Origin: an uncultured Rhodobiaceae bacterium
Lineage (GTDB): Bacteria; Pseudomonadota; Alphaproteobacteria; Parvibaculales; Parvibaculaceae
Assembly: GCA_913057645.1 (NCBI GenBank)
Contig: CAJXOU010000010.1
Span: forward strand, 1 to 58,012
Reading direction: 5' to 3'
Length of the DNA: 58,012 nt
Shown: in pieces, positions 9,510 through 17,181 of the stretch
Layout of the letters: each line of letters opens with the position of its first letter
Position numbering within the stretch: position 1 is the stretch's first letter
Program-made: the position numbers and the translations under genes
Notes under the pieces: generated by a model
What the model was told of the DNA's origin: nothing
Database searches by the model: none
What the model saw: only the letters and a program-made list of their open reading frames with translations

Positions 9510-10091
9510 ATGCAGGTTCAGGTAAGCGGCCATCATCTCGATGTCGGAGATGCGCTTCGTACCCATGCGACCGAGCGGCTCGAAGCCGCGGTCACGAAAT
9601 ATTTCGACCGGCCCGTGGACGGCCAGGTGACGTTCACCAAACAGGGCCACGAGTTCCGCGCCGATTGCTCGGCGCATCTGAGTTCGGGTCTGCGCGTCAA
9701 TGCGCAAGGCGCCGCGAACGAGGTCTATGCCTCGTTCGAAGCCGCCCTCGAACGTCTGGAGAAGCGCCTGCGCCGCTACAAGCGCCGGCTGAAGAACCAC
9801 AACAACAACAACAAGGCCGAGCTGCCCGCGGAATCCTATCCCTCCTTCGTCATCGAGGCGGGGGACGAGCATGCGGAAATCGCGGAAGACGCGCAGCCGG
9901 TCATCATTGCGGAAGGCACGACCGCGATCCCCGTTCTCAGTGTCGGCGATGCCGTCATGCAGATGGATCTGAGCGACGCGCCCTTCGTTGTATTCCGGAG
10001 CGGGACGGCCGGGGGGCTCAATCTCGTCTACCGCCGCCCGGATGGAAATATCGGCTGGATAGATACGAGCCGCGATGCTCAAAAGGCTTGA
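9510..10091 (+). CDS. hpf: Ribosome hibernation-promoting factor, long form
   Basis: Binds the ribosome in stationary phase and dimerises 70S into 100S particles. The 193-residue product has the N-terminal YfiA/RaiA-type domain (MQVQVSGHHLDVGDALRTHA, then the beta strands and the basic helix LEKRLRRYKRRLKNH) and the C-terminal dimerisation domain of the long form (VGDAVMQMDLSDAPFVVFRS, NLVYRRPDGNIGWID). The two are joined by an Asn-rich linker encoded by AAC repeats at about 9800-9812. ATG at 9510 is preceded by AGGAAGG. It overlaps the longest reading of ptsN by 17 bp, but the true ptsN start is probably later. The rpoN-hpf-ptsN order is conserved in proteobacteria. Confidence 0.93.
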   Translation: MQVQVSGHHLDVGDALRTHATERLEAAVTKYFDRPVDGQVTFTKQGHEFRADCSAHLSSGLRVNAQGAANEVYASFEAALERLEKRLRRYKRRLKNHNNNNKAELPAESYPSFVIEAGDEHAEIAEDAQPVIIAEGTTAIPVLSVGDAVMQMDLSDAPFVVFRSGTAGGLNLVYRRPDGNIGWIDTSRDAQKA

Positions 10092-10209
10092 AACACTGAA
10101 AGCGAAATCCACCTTTGCGGGCTCTGGCCGCGCATCGGCTGGTGCCGCCCGCGCTGGCACGGCGGAACGAAACGTGCATCTGGCGGTATCGCAGAACAGG
10201 AACCGGGTT

Positions 10210-10674
10210 ATGGAGCTTGAAGATCTGGTGCGGCCTGAGGGCGTGATTGCCCATTTGAAGGTCACCAGCAAGAAGCAGGCGCTGCAGGAACTCTCCGAGC
10301 GCGCTGCCAAACTGACCGGGCTCTCCGAGCGGGCGATCTTCGAGACGCTGCTCGAACGCGAGCGGCTGGGCTCGACGGGCGTCGGCCAGGGCATCGCCAT
10401 TCCGCATGGCAAGCTCGGCGACATCGACCGTCTCTACGGCCTCTTCGCACGGCTCGACACGCCGATCGACTTCGAATCCGTCGACGATCAGCCGGTCGAC
10501 CTCGTCTTCCTGCTGCTCGCACCGGAAACGGCGGGCGCCGATCACCTGAAGGCGCTGGCGCGCATCTCGCGTCTCCTGCGCAACCAGGCCGTGGTCGAAA
10601 AGCTCCGTGCCTCGGAAGACGGCGCCGCCCTCTTCGCGATCCTTACCGAACCGGCCGCCACCAACGCCGCCTGA
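10210..10674 (+). CDS. ptsN: Nitrogen PTS enzyme IIA, PtsN
   Basis: The EIIA-Ntr phosphoacceptor of the regulatory PTS-Ntr chain, which links nitrogen and carbon status to potassium transport and other targets in the cytoplasm. From the ATG at 10210 (MELEDLVRPEGVIAHLKVTS) the protein is 154 residues, the normal family length. The phosphorylated histidine is His66 within GIAIPHGKL. The C-terminal part DLVFLLLAPETAGADHLKAL is typical. An in-frame ATG at 10075 would add 45 residues of low-complexity sequence overlapping hpf and is judged not to be used. A strong terminator follows at 10694-10728. Confidence 0.92.
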   Translation: MELEDLVRPEGVIAHLKVTSKKQALQELSERAAKLTGLSERAIFETLLERERLGSTGVGQGIAIPHGKLGDIDRLYGLFARLDTPIDFESVDDQPVDLVFLLLAPETAGADHLKALARISRLLRNQAVVEKLRASEDGAALFAILTEPAATNAA

Positions 10675-10693
10675 GGCTCTCTTCCCGAGAAGA

Positions 10694-10728
10694 AAAAGCC
10701 CCGCGCTTGATGAAAGCGCGGGGCTTTT
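10694..10728. terminator. Rho-independent terminator, bidirectional
   Basis: AAAAGCCCCGCGCTT (10694-10708) is the exact inverse of AAGCGCGGGGCTTTT (10714-10728) around a short loop. The GC-rich stem with flanking A and T runs can end both the ptsN operon (+) and the convergent hsp20-DUF1150 operon (-). Confidence 0.9.
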
Positions 10729-10749
10729 CGTTGTTCGCGCCGAGTGGCG

Positions 10750-11052
10750 TCAGTGGACGCTCACGGGCTCCAGATCGTACTGGCGCGCGCCCGCGAAGGC
10801 GGCGTCGCGGTTGTCGAGCACGGCCATGCGCTGGCCGTTCGCGGCATGCACCGCGAAGAGCGGCGTGTCGGCGGGGAGATCGACCTCCGAGCCGAGTTCG
10901 CCCGCAAGGTCGGCCGCCAGCACCTCTCGCACATAGACGATGTTCGGCATGCCGGCCTCGGCGAATTTTTCCGGCGTGAGCGCGCGGAAGTCGCTGACGC
11001 CCCAGCCTGTCCTGCCCTCTTCCGGGGCTTCGAATTCTGTGTCGTTCTGCAT
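10750..11052 (-). CDS. DUF1150 family protein
   Basis: A 100-residue small protein of the alphaproteobacterial DUF1150 family, whose function is unknown. The conserved core includes FRALTPEKFAEAGMPNIVYV and PLFAVHAANGQRMAVLDNRD. The start chosen is the ATG at 11052 (MQNDTEFEAP), since AAGGAG lies 7 bp upstream of it; an ATG two codons earlier would be too close to the same site. It sits just downstream of the hsp20 gene in the same direction, an arrangement I know from many alphaproteobacteria, so a heat-stress related role is plausible but unproven. Confidence 0.85.
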   Translation of the reverse strand: MQNDTEFEAPEEGRTGWGVSDFRALTPEKFAEAGMPNIVYVREVLAADLAGELGSEVDLPADTPLFAVHAANGQRMAVLDNRDAAFAGARQYDLEPVSVH

Positions 11053-11118
11053 TTTCATGCTCCTTTCCGGCCCCTCCTTGTTCAACGAAGCAAGGGGCTC
11101 AAGTCCGTCGCCGGATCG

Positions 11119-11577
11119 TCAGACCGCATCGCGCTCGACGCGCCGGGAAGCGGGCTTCTCGACCGTCTCGGAAATCTCGATCGTGCGCACGCGGCGCTCG
11201 GGTTCGGGTTTTTCGAGGTCGATCATCAGAAGACCATTCTCGAGATGCGCGTGTCTCACCTCGATGCCGTCGGCCAGCACGAATGAGCGCTGGAACTGGC
11301 GCGCGGCGATGCCGCGGTGAAGATAGGTGCGCGCGTCGTCGTCGTTCTGCCGGCCACGGATGACGAGCTGATTGTCCTCGACCGTGACTGAAAGCTCGTC
11401 ACGGGAGAATCCGGCGACTGCCAGCGTGATCCGGAGCGCTTCGCCCCGTTCCGCCTGCCTCTGTTCGACATTGTAGGGCGGATAGCCGTCGGAGGCCTTT
11501 ACGGCCCGTTCGAGCAATCGTTCCATTTCGTCGAAGCCCAGCAGGAAGGGGCTGTTGAACTGCATCACGCGTGTCAT
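11119..11577 (-). CDS. Small heat-shock protein, Hsp20/alpha-crystallin family
   Basis: An ATP-independent holdase chaperone of 152 residues. It begins MTRVMQFNSPFLLGFDEMER, a typical class A IbpA-like N terminus, and contains the alpha-crystallin domain (YNVEQRQAERGEALRITLAV, GRQNDDDARTYLHRGIAARQ, FQRSFVLADGIEVRHAHLEN). A C-terminal extension with the charged RRVRTIEISET motif follows, including the I-x-I-type anchor (IEI). A sigma-32-like promoter lies about 70 bp upstream. It is co-directional with the DUF1150 gene, 66 bp apart, and shares the terminator at 10694-10728. Confidence 0.92.
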   Translation of the reverse strand: MTRVMQFNSPFLLGFDEMERLLERAVKASDGYPPYNVEQRQAERGEALRITLAVAGFSRDELSVTVEDNQLVIRGRQNDDDARTYLHRGIAARQFQRSFVLADGIEVRHAHLENGLLMIDLEKPEPERRVRTIEISETVEKPASRRVERDAV

Positions 11578-11645
11578 GTCCCAAAGTCCCGTGATCCAAG
11601 CGACTTTGCCATTGCGGCCCGCCAGGCGGCGCCGCTTCCCACAAG

Positions 11646-11674
11646 ATGTGGGGATTGCGTCACGCTGTTGCAAG
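11646..11674 (-). promoter_or_regulatory. Sigma-32 (RpoH)-type heat-shock promoter of hsp20
   Basis: On the minus strand CTTGCAA (11674-11668) is followed after about 14 bp by CCCCACAT (11653-11646). This resembles the RpoH consensus CTTGAA then CCCCATNT. It would start transcription about 60 nt before the hsp20 ATG. No computed score is available. Confidence 0.65.
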
Positions 11675-11821
11675 TTCGTGCCTGGCCCGGCGGATACCCG
11701 TATTTACCGGTGCTTATGGGGACGAAAAGGCGGGCGCCGCCTTGAAATGGCCGCGCCAGCGCGCGAAGTGAAGGAGGGGAGGCGAATCCAGGCGAAAGCC
11801 AAGCGAAGAAGGAAGATTGTC

Positions 11822-12439
11822 ATGCTCAAACTCCCCCCTCTGCCCTATGCCGAAGACGCGCTCGCACCGCATATTTCCGGCAAGACGCTCTCCTTCCACT
11901 ACGGCAAGCACCACAAGGGCTATGTCGACAAGGCGAACAAGGCGATCGAGGGAACCGAGCTCGAGAAGCTCGACCTCATCGAACTCATCCGCAAGGTTGC
12001 GAAGGACAGCAACCAGAAGGGCCTGTTCAACAACGCCGCGCAGGTCTGGAACCACGACTTCTACTGGAACTCGATGAGCCCGAAGGGCGGCGGCAAGCCG
12101 AAGGGCGCGCTCGCGAAACAGATCGACAGCGATTTCGGCAGCCTCGACAAGTTCAAGGAGACCTTCAAGGAGAAGGCGGCGGGGCAATTCGGCTCGGGCT
12201 ATTGCTGGCTCGTGCTCGGCTCCGACGGCAAGCTCAAGGTCTACGGCACGCCGAATGCCGAGACGCCCATCGCCGACACGAAGGACATTCCCCTTCTCAC
12301 CACCGACGTCTGGGAACACACCTATTATCTCGACTACCAGAACCGGCGGGCCGACTATCTCGAGGCTTTCGTCGAGAACCTCGTGAACTGGGAATTCGCG
12401 GAAGCGAATTTCGAGAAGGCGGACCTCCAGACCGCCTGA
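11822..12439 (+). CDS. sodB: Superoxide dismutase, Fe/Mn family
   Basis: Cytoplasmic enzyme that dismutates superoxide. The 205-residue protein has all four metal ligands: His26 in SFHYGKHHKGYV, His in AAQVWNHDFYW, and Asp and His in TTDVWEHTYYLDYQNRRADY. NNAAQVWNHDFYW and QFGSGYCWLV are closest to iron-type enzymes, but metal choice cannot be settled by eye. Start ATG at 11822 has AAGGAAG 7 bp upstream. An open frame extends further 5' but is not coding. It is divergent from hsp20 and upstream of the haem locus. Confidence 0.92.
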   Translation: MLKLPPLPYAEDALAPHISGKTLSFHYGKHHKGYVDKANKAIEGTELEKLDLIELIRKVAKDSNQKGLFNNAAQVWNHDFYWNSMSPKGGGKPKGALAKQIDSDFGSLDKFKETFKEKAAGQFGSGYCWLVLGSDGKLKVYGTPNAETPIADTKDIPLLTTDVWEHTYYLDYQNRRADYLEAFVENLVNWEFAEANFEKADLQTA

Positions 12440-12628
12440 CGCCGTCCCGACCGGCTCGCGCGCACCCGGCTGCGGCCTTTGCCGGCAGCCCGGGGCGCGC
12501 CCGCCTCCTTCCGCTCCCGCAGATTCCCGCCCTTTCCGCTCCGGTCTCCCGGCAGAATTGTCACGCCGGAATACCCATATTTTTTGTGTGGGAAAATAGC
12601 AGTTGCAGCCTCCAGTTGCGCATGCTAT

Positions 12629-12643
12629 TGCGAGTCATTCTCA
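12629..12643 (+). promoter_or_regulatory. Fur-box-like operator in front of hemP
   Basis: TGCGAGTCATTCTCA matches the symmetrical 7-1-7 Fur site TGAGAATCATTCTCA at 13 of 15 positions and lies about 35 bp before the hemP start. This fits iron repression of the haem uptake locus that follows. In alphaproteobacteria the regulator could be Fur/Mur or Irr; the sequence alone does not decide. Confidence 0.7.
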
Positions 12644-12676
12644 TGGATAAGGCAGCGGGGGCTGCGGGCAGATTTC

Positions 12677-12847
12677 ATGGACATGACCGCTCCGGACAGG
12701 ACCATCCGCATGACGAAGGCAGGCTCGACGCCCGCCCTCGACAGCGCGGAGATTTTCCAGGGCGGCCGCGAAATCGTCATTCGTCATGGCGAGGAGATCT
12801 ACCGGCTCAGACTCACCAACAGCAACAAGCTGATCCTCATCAAATAG
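12677..12847 (+). CDS. hemP: Hemin uptake protein HemP
   Basis: A 56-residue small protein. The family signature is in the C-terminal half: IFQGGREIVIRHGEEIYRLR followed by LTNSNKLILIK, which closely matches HemP of rhizobia and enterobacteria. In rhizobia HemP is reported to help activate the haem receptor gene; its mechanism here is not visible. Start ATG at 12677, with an alternative at 12683 or MTKAG at 12710. It is the first gene behind a Fur-like box, 117 bp ahead of the receptor gene. Confidence 0.9.
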   Translation: MDMTAPDRTIRMTKAGSTPALDSAEIFQGGREIVIRHGEEIYRLRLTNSNKLILIK

Positions 12848-12964
12848 AGAAGAAGCGGCCGGCCGCGCGCCGGATCACATAGAAGGCAACCGAGCCAGCC
12901 AGACCCGCCGACGCGGGGGCCAGCCAGCCAGGAGTGCTTCCTCACGCATAACTGGGACTGGCAT

Positions 12965-15193
12965 ATGAAAACTCGTACGGGGCACCGAACCCTCCACTCA
13001 CTCCTTCTCGCGACGGCATCTCTCGCCGCGATCTCCACCGCACAGGCGCAGGACACGGCTTCTTCCGAGAGCGAAGAAACGAAACCGCGCGCCACGCAGC
13101 TCGACGCCGTCACCTCGACCGCGACGCGCAATCCGACCGCGATCAAGGACGTCGCGGGCACGGTCTCCGTCATCACGGCGGAAGAACTCGAGCGCCGCAA
13201 CGCGCACACCATGCAGGACATCATCCGCTACGAGCCGGGCGTCTCGGTCGGCAACCAGCCGGACCGCGGCGGCGCGACCAACTTCACCATCCGCGGCATC
13301 GGCGGCAACCGTGTGCTCGTTCTCGTCGACGGCCTGCCGACGCCGGACTTTCCGGGCACCAATATCGGCGCGGGCACCTATACGCGCGACTTCGTCGATC
13401 TCGACAGCATGAAGCGCATCGAAATCATCCGCGGCCCTTCTTCCGCGCTCTATGGCTCGGACGGCATCGGCGGCACGGTGGGCTACGTCACCAAGGACCC
13501 GGCCGACTATCTCGACGGTACGGACAAGGACTGGTACGCAAGCATCAAGGGCGCCTATGACAGCGCCGACGACAGCTTCTCGGAATCGCTGACGGGGGCG
13601 AAGCGCGCGGGCAATGTCGAGATGCTCGGCCTCTATACGCGCCGCGACGGCCATGAACTCGAACCGAACAGCAGCGCGACCGTGAACCCGATGGACTACG
13701 CGTCCAGTTCGTTCCTCGGCAAGCTCATCTTCAACGGTCTGTGGGGCAACTCGCTGAAGTTCACCGGTCAGTACGACCAGGACGAGGCCGACATCCACCT
13801 GCTCACCGACGAAGGCGGGGCGGTCGTCTCGACATCGCCCTTCTTCTTCTCGACAGTGAACACGTCCTACGGCACCGACGAGACCGAGCGCACGCTGCTC
13901 AGCATGGAGTACGAGCACAACACGCCGATCGTCATCGCCGACCGAATGACGGCAAAGGTCTTCTACACGAAGGTCGACCGCAACGAGCACACCGAGCAGA
14001 CGCTCACGGACGGCATCACCAACTACTACCGTGTCTCGGACCTCGACTTCATCCAGGACATCTTCGGCGCCGATCTGCAGTTCGGCCTGGACCGCGAATG
14101 GGGCGGTGCCGTGCACAACTTCACCTATGGCGTGACGGTCGACTACACGGAAACCTCGCGCCCGCGCTACCGCATCGAGACGAACCTCACCACCATGACG
14201 AGTTCGTCCTTCTTCCCTTTCAACAGCGAAACGTTCCCGAACAAGAACTTCCCCGACACGGACACGACCAAGGCGGGCATCTATGTTCAGGACAGCATCG
14301 ACATCGGCCGCCTCGGCATCATCCCGGCGGTCCGCTTCGACTACTACCGTCTGAAGCCCTCTATCGATCAACTCTTCCTGAATTCCACGGCGGGCGCCAT
14401 ACCGGTGCACGACCAGAAGGAAACGGAAATCTCTCCGAAGCTCGGCATCACCTACGACGCCACGGAGGAGTACACATTGTTCGCCCAGTATGCGCACGGC
14501 TTCCGCGCGCCGCCTTACGACAACGCGAACTTCGCCTTCTCCAATCCGGGCTTCGGCTACGAGATCATCCCGAACCCGGACCTGAAGCCGGAAACGAGCG
14601 ACGGCATCGAGACGGGTCTGCGCGGCAAGTTCCGCGACGGGTCGAGCTTCTCGACCTCGGTCTTCTACACGATGTATGACGACTTCATCGACACGGTGCT
14701 CGTTTCGCCGCCGCCGCCGATCATGACGTTCCAGTATCAGAACCTCTCGAGCGTCACGATCTACGGTGCGGAAGCCAAGGGTGAGTATCGCTTCCTTCCC
14801 GAATGGGCGCTCCGGGGCAGCATCGCCTATGCGCATGGCGAGGATGACGACACCGGTGCGCCGATCAACTCCGTCGATCCGCTGAAGGCTGTTGCCGGTC
14901 TCGCCTATGAAGGAGACATGTGGGGCGCCCAGCTTTCGGCGATCCACGCCTGGCGTCACGACCGCGTGTCGACACCCGGCAACTTCCAGGCGCCGTCCTA
15001 TACGGTCGTCGACTTCACGGCCTGGTACGACATGTCGGAGAGCTTCACGGTCAATGCGGGCCTCTTCAACATCTTCGACGAGGAGTACTACAACTCGCAG
15101 GATGTGGCAGGCCTCGCCGCCGGCAGCCCGGTCATCGGCCGCTATGCGCAGCCCGGCCGAAATTTCGGCGTCAACGCGACGCTGAAGTTCTGA
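12965..15193 (+). CDS. TonB-dependent haem/haemoprotein receptor
   Basis: Outer-membrane receptor of 742 residues for haem or haemoproteins, belonging to the TonB-dependent hemoglobin/transferrin/lactoferrin family. A signal peptide ends near STAQAQ (about residue 29). The TonB box/plug region contains LDAVTSTATRNPTAIKDVAG and the plug core IIRYEPGVSVGNQP and IRGIGGNRVLVLVDG. The barrel carries the haem-receptor boxes FRAPPYD and NPDLKPE and ends with aromatic-last LKF. No histidine lies between the two boxes, unlike Yersinia HemR. The neighbours hemP, tonB-like, hmuS and hmuTUV make a complete haem acquisition path. Confidence 0.92.
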   Translation: MKTRTGHRTLHSLLLATASLAAISTAQAQDTASSESEETKPRATQLDAVTSTATRNPTAIKDVAGTVSVITAEELERRNAHTMQDIIRYEPGVSVGNQPDRGGATNFTIRGIGGNRVLVLVDGLPTPDFPGTNIGAGTYTRDFVDLDSMKRIEIIRGPSSALYGSDGIGGTVGYVTKDPADYLDGTDKDWYASIKGAYDSADDSFSESLTGAKRAGNVEMLGLYTRRDGHELEPNSSATVNPMDYASSSFLGKLIFNGLWGNSLKFTGQYDQDEADIHLLTDEGGAVVSTSPFFFSTVNTSYGTDETERTLLSMEYEHNTPIVIADRMTAKVFYTKVDRNEHTEQTLTDGITNYYRVSDLDFIQDIFGADLQFGLDREWGGAVHNFTYGVTVDYTETSRPRYRIETNLTTMTSSSFFPFNSETFPNKNFPDTDTTKAGIYVQDSIDIGRLGIIPAVRFDYYRLKPSIDQLFLNSTAGAIPVHDQKETEISPKLGITYDATEEYTLFAQYAHGFRAPPYDNANFAFSNPGFGYEIIPNPDLKPETSDGIETGLRGKFRDGSSFSTSVFYTMYDDFIDTVLVSPPPPIMTFQYQNLSSVTIYGAEAKGEYRFLPEWALRGSIAYAHGEDDDTGAPINSVDPLKAVAGLAYEGDMWGAQLSAIHAWRHDRVSTPGNFQAPSYTVVDFTAWYDMSESFTVNAGLFNIFDEEYYNSQDVAGLAAGSPVIGRYAQPGRNFGVNATLKF

Positions 15194-15200
15194 GGCAGGC

Positions 15201-15989
15201 ATGAGCATGACCGCCACCGCGAGCACGGGCATGACGGGAAGGGATGAGGGCTCCTCGCCTCTCATCCTCTCTCCCCGCGCGCTCCGCTTGCCGGTGGCGG
15301 TTTCGCTCCTTCTTCATGCGTCGGTCTTCGCCGGCATTCTTTTCTGGTGGCAGTCGAGCGGCATGCCCGCACCCAATGGACTTCCCGACGGTGTCGCCGT
15401 CACCTTCGTCAGTCTTTCCGAGCCCGCCCCCGCCGCGCCTGCAAGGGTTGCGATGCCGGTTGCGGTGTCCCAACCGGAGCCGAAACCCGAGCCTGTGGTC
15501 GAACGCCTTCCCGAATCCGCTCCCGCGCCGGCCCCGGCCGTCACGCTTCCCGAACCCGTCGCCAGGCCGCAGCCCGTAGAGGCGCAGCCCACCGCTGACA
15601 GTTCCGCTTCGCAATCGTTCCAGACCGCCTCCCTCGCGCCGCCCGATGCGCGCGACGGCACCGGCCAGGGCGCCTCGCTCGGCTTCGAGGATACGGACGG
15701 CGACCAGACCGATGATGTCATCATCAGCGAGCCGCGTTACCGCAGCACGCCGCTGCCCTATCCACGCCGCGCGCGCGACCTCGGGCAGGAAGGCACGGCC
15801 AGGGTTCGTGTGAAAATCGATCCGCGGGGCCTCCCCGCCGAGGTCATGCTTCTCGAAAGCTCGGGCTATGCGCTTCTCGATCACGCCGCGGTCAAGGCGG
15901 TCGGGCGCTGGACCTTCGAGCCCCATCTGCGCGGCGGGCGCCCCGTTTCCGGCTGGGCGGACGTCCCCGTACGCTACGTTCTCAACTGA
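15201..15989 (+). CDS. TonB family energy-transducing protein
   Basis: A 262-residue inner-membrane anchored TonB. One membrane segment near residues 31-52 (LPVAVSLLLHASVFAGILFW) contains the conserved SxxxH pair (SLLLH). A Pro/Glu/Ala-rich periplasmic spacer follows (about residues 70-140), then the C-terminal TonB domain with PLPYPRRARDLGQEGTARVR and AVKAVGRWTFEPHLRGGRP. It is 7 bp downstream of the receptor gene, so it is probably the dedicated energiser of haem import. Partner ExbB/ExbD genes are not in this window. Confidence 0.9.
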   Translation: MSMTATASTGMTGRDEGSSPLILSPRALRLPVAVSLLLHASVFAGILFWWQSSGMPAPNGLPDGVAVTFVSLSEPAPAAPARVAMPVAVSQPEPKPEPVVERLPESAPAPAPAVTLPEPVARPQPVEAQPTADSSASQSFQTASLAPPDARDGTGQGASLGFEDTDGDQTDDVIISEPRYRSTPLPYPRRARDLGQEGTARVRVKIDPRGLPAEVMLLESSGYALLDHAAVKAVGRWTFEPHLRGGRPVSGWADVPVRYVLN

Positions 15990-16009
15990 CGTTGATGAAA
16001 GGAACCATC

Positions 16010-17065
16010 ATGTCTGACAACTCATCCATCGCGGCCCTGCTTGAACGCCGCAAGGCGATTCTCGCCGAGGAACCCAAACTGCGCGCCCGCAACCTCGCGG
16101 AGAAGCTTGGCATCTCGGAAGCGGAACTCGTCGCGCTCGGATCGGCGCAGGCGACCGTCACCCGGCTCCGCCCGGAATGGACCGCCATCATCGGCGCCGT
16201 CGGCGGGCTCGGCCGCGTCATGGCGCTGACCCGCAACGAGTCCGTCGTCCATGAGCGCAAGGGCGTCTATGGCGCTCTCGAAGGCGGCGCGCATGTCGGC
16301 CTCATCGTCGGCGACGACATCGATCTGCGCATCTTCTTCTCGCAGTGGAAGTCCGGTTTCGCGCAGGTCGAGCGCATGGAGGACGATACGACGCGGCGCA
16401 GCCTCCAGTTCTTCGACGCGCAGGGCACTGCGATCCACAAGATCTACCAGACGGACAAGACCGACACCGCCGCCTTCGACGACCTCATCGCGCGCTTCGC
16501 GACCGAGGCGAGCCCGCTCGAGATCGCGCCCGCAGCCAATGCGAAGAAGCCGCTTGCCGACAGCGAGATCGACGTCGCCGGTTTCCGCAGCGCCTGGGAC
16601 GCGATGACCGACACGCATCAGTTCCACGGTCTCGTGAACAAGTTCAAGGTCGAGCGCCTTCAGGGTTTGCGTCTCGCGGGCGCAACCCGTGCCCGGCAGG
16701 TGCCGCAGGCGGCGCTGCGCGCCACGCTCGAAACGGCGCGCGAACGCGGCGTGCCGGTCATGGTCTTTGTCGGCAATCCCGGCATGATCCAGATTCACAC
16801 CGGCACCGTCGAGAACCTGAAGCCGATGGGTCCGTGGTTCAACGTGCTGGACGAAGCCTTCAACCTGCATCTGCGCGAAGACCACATCGCCAGCGCCTGG
16901 GTCGTCTGGAAGCCGACGGAAGACGGCACCGTCACCTCGCTCGAACTCTTCGACAAGGCCGGCACGCTGATCGCAACGCTGTTCGGCAAGCGCAAGCCCG
17001 GCGTCCCGGAAGACAAAGCCTGGCGCGAGATCGTCAACGGCCTCACGGAAAAGGAAGCGGCGTAA
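16010..17065 (+). CDS. hmuS: Haem-degrading/haem-trafficking protein HmuS
   Basis: A 351-residue cytoplasmic protein of the HemS/ChuS/HmuS family that accepts imported haem and either hands it on or degrades it. It shows the expected duplicated HemS fold: the first repeat has LRPEWTAIIGAVGGLGRVMA and NESVVHERKGVYGALEGG, and the second FVGNPGMIQIHTGTVENLKP and WFNVLDEAFNLHLREDHIAS. The conserved haem-ligand region HERKGVY is present. Start ATG at 16010 with AAAGGA upstream; an ATG six codons earlier is possible. It follows the tonB-like gene by 20 bp. Confidence 0.92.
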   Translation: MSDNSSIAALLERRKAILAEEPKLRARNLAEKLGISEAELVALGSAQATVTRLRPEWTAIIGAVGGLGRVMALTRNESVVHERKGVYGALEGGAHVGLIVGDDIDLRIFFSQWKSGFAQVERMEDDTTRRSLQFFDAQGTAIHKIYQTDKTDTAAFDDLIARFATEASPLEIAPAANAKKPLADSEIDVAGFRSAWDAMTDTHQFHGLVNKFKVERLQGLRLAGATRARQVPQAALRATLETARERGVPVMVFVGNPGMIQIHTGTVENLKPMGPWFNVLDEAFNLHLREDHIASAWVVWKPTEDGTVTSLELFDKAGTLIATLFGKRKPGVPEDKAWREIVNGLTEKEAA

Positions 17066-17101
17066 AGGGGCTGATTTCATCCGCACTCCTCGTCAGTCCT
17101 C

Positions 17102-17126
17102 CCACCCTCCCCCTGTGGGAGGGTGG
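17102..17126. other. Perfect 10-bp stem hairpin between hmuS and hmuT
   Basis: CCACCCTCCC (17102-17111) and GGGAGGGTGG (17117-17126) are exact inverses around the loop CCTGT. There is no T run, so it is not a standard terminator. It may lower or stabilise transcript around hmuS, or be a dispersed intergenic repeat. Nothing else is seen in the 116-bp gap. Confidence 0.65.
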
Positions 17127-17181
17127 TCCCGATGGCAGATGCAATGTTTGACGACACCTTCTTTCAAGGCAGAGAAAACCA

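Noticed and set aside
10075-10209. Longer ptsN reading with 45 extra residues
   Set aside because: The extra part overlaps hpf, is low-complexity, and lies outside the conserved EIIA-Ntr domain whose usual start is MELED.
12998-15265. Minus-strand open frame of about 755 codons opposite the haem receptor
   Set aside because: The plus strand encodes a full TonB-dependent receptor with signal peptide and family motifs. The opposite frame is Arg/Asp/Val-rich with no domain and is a GC shadow.
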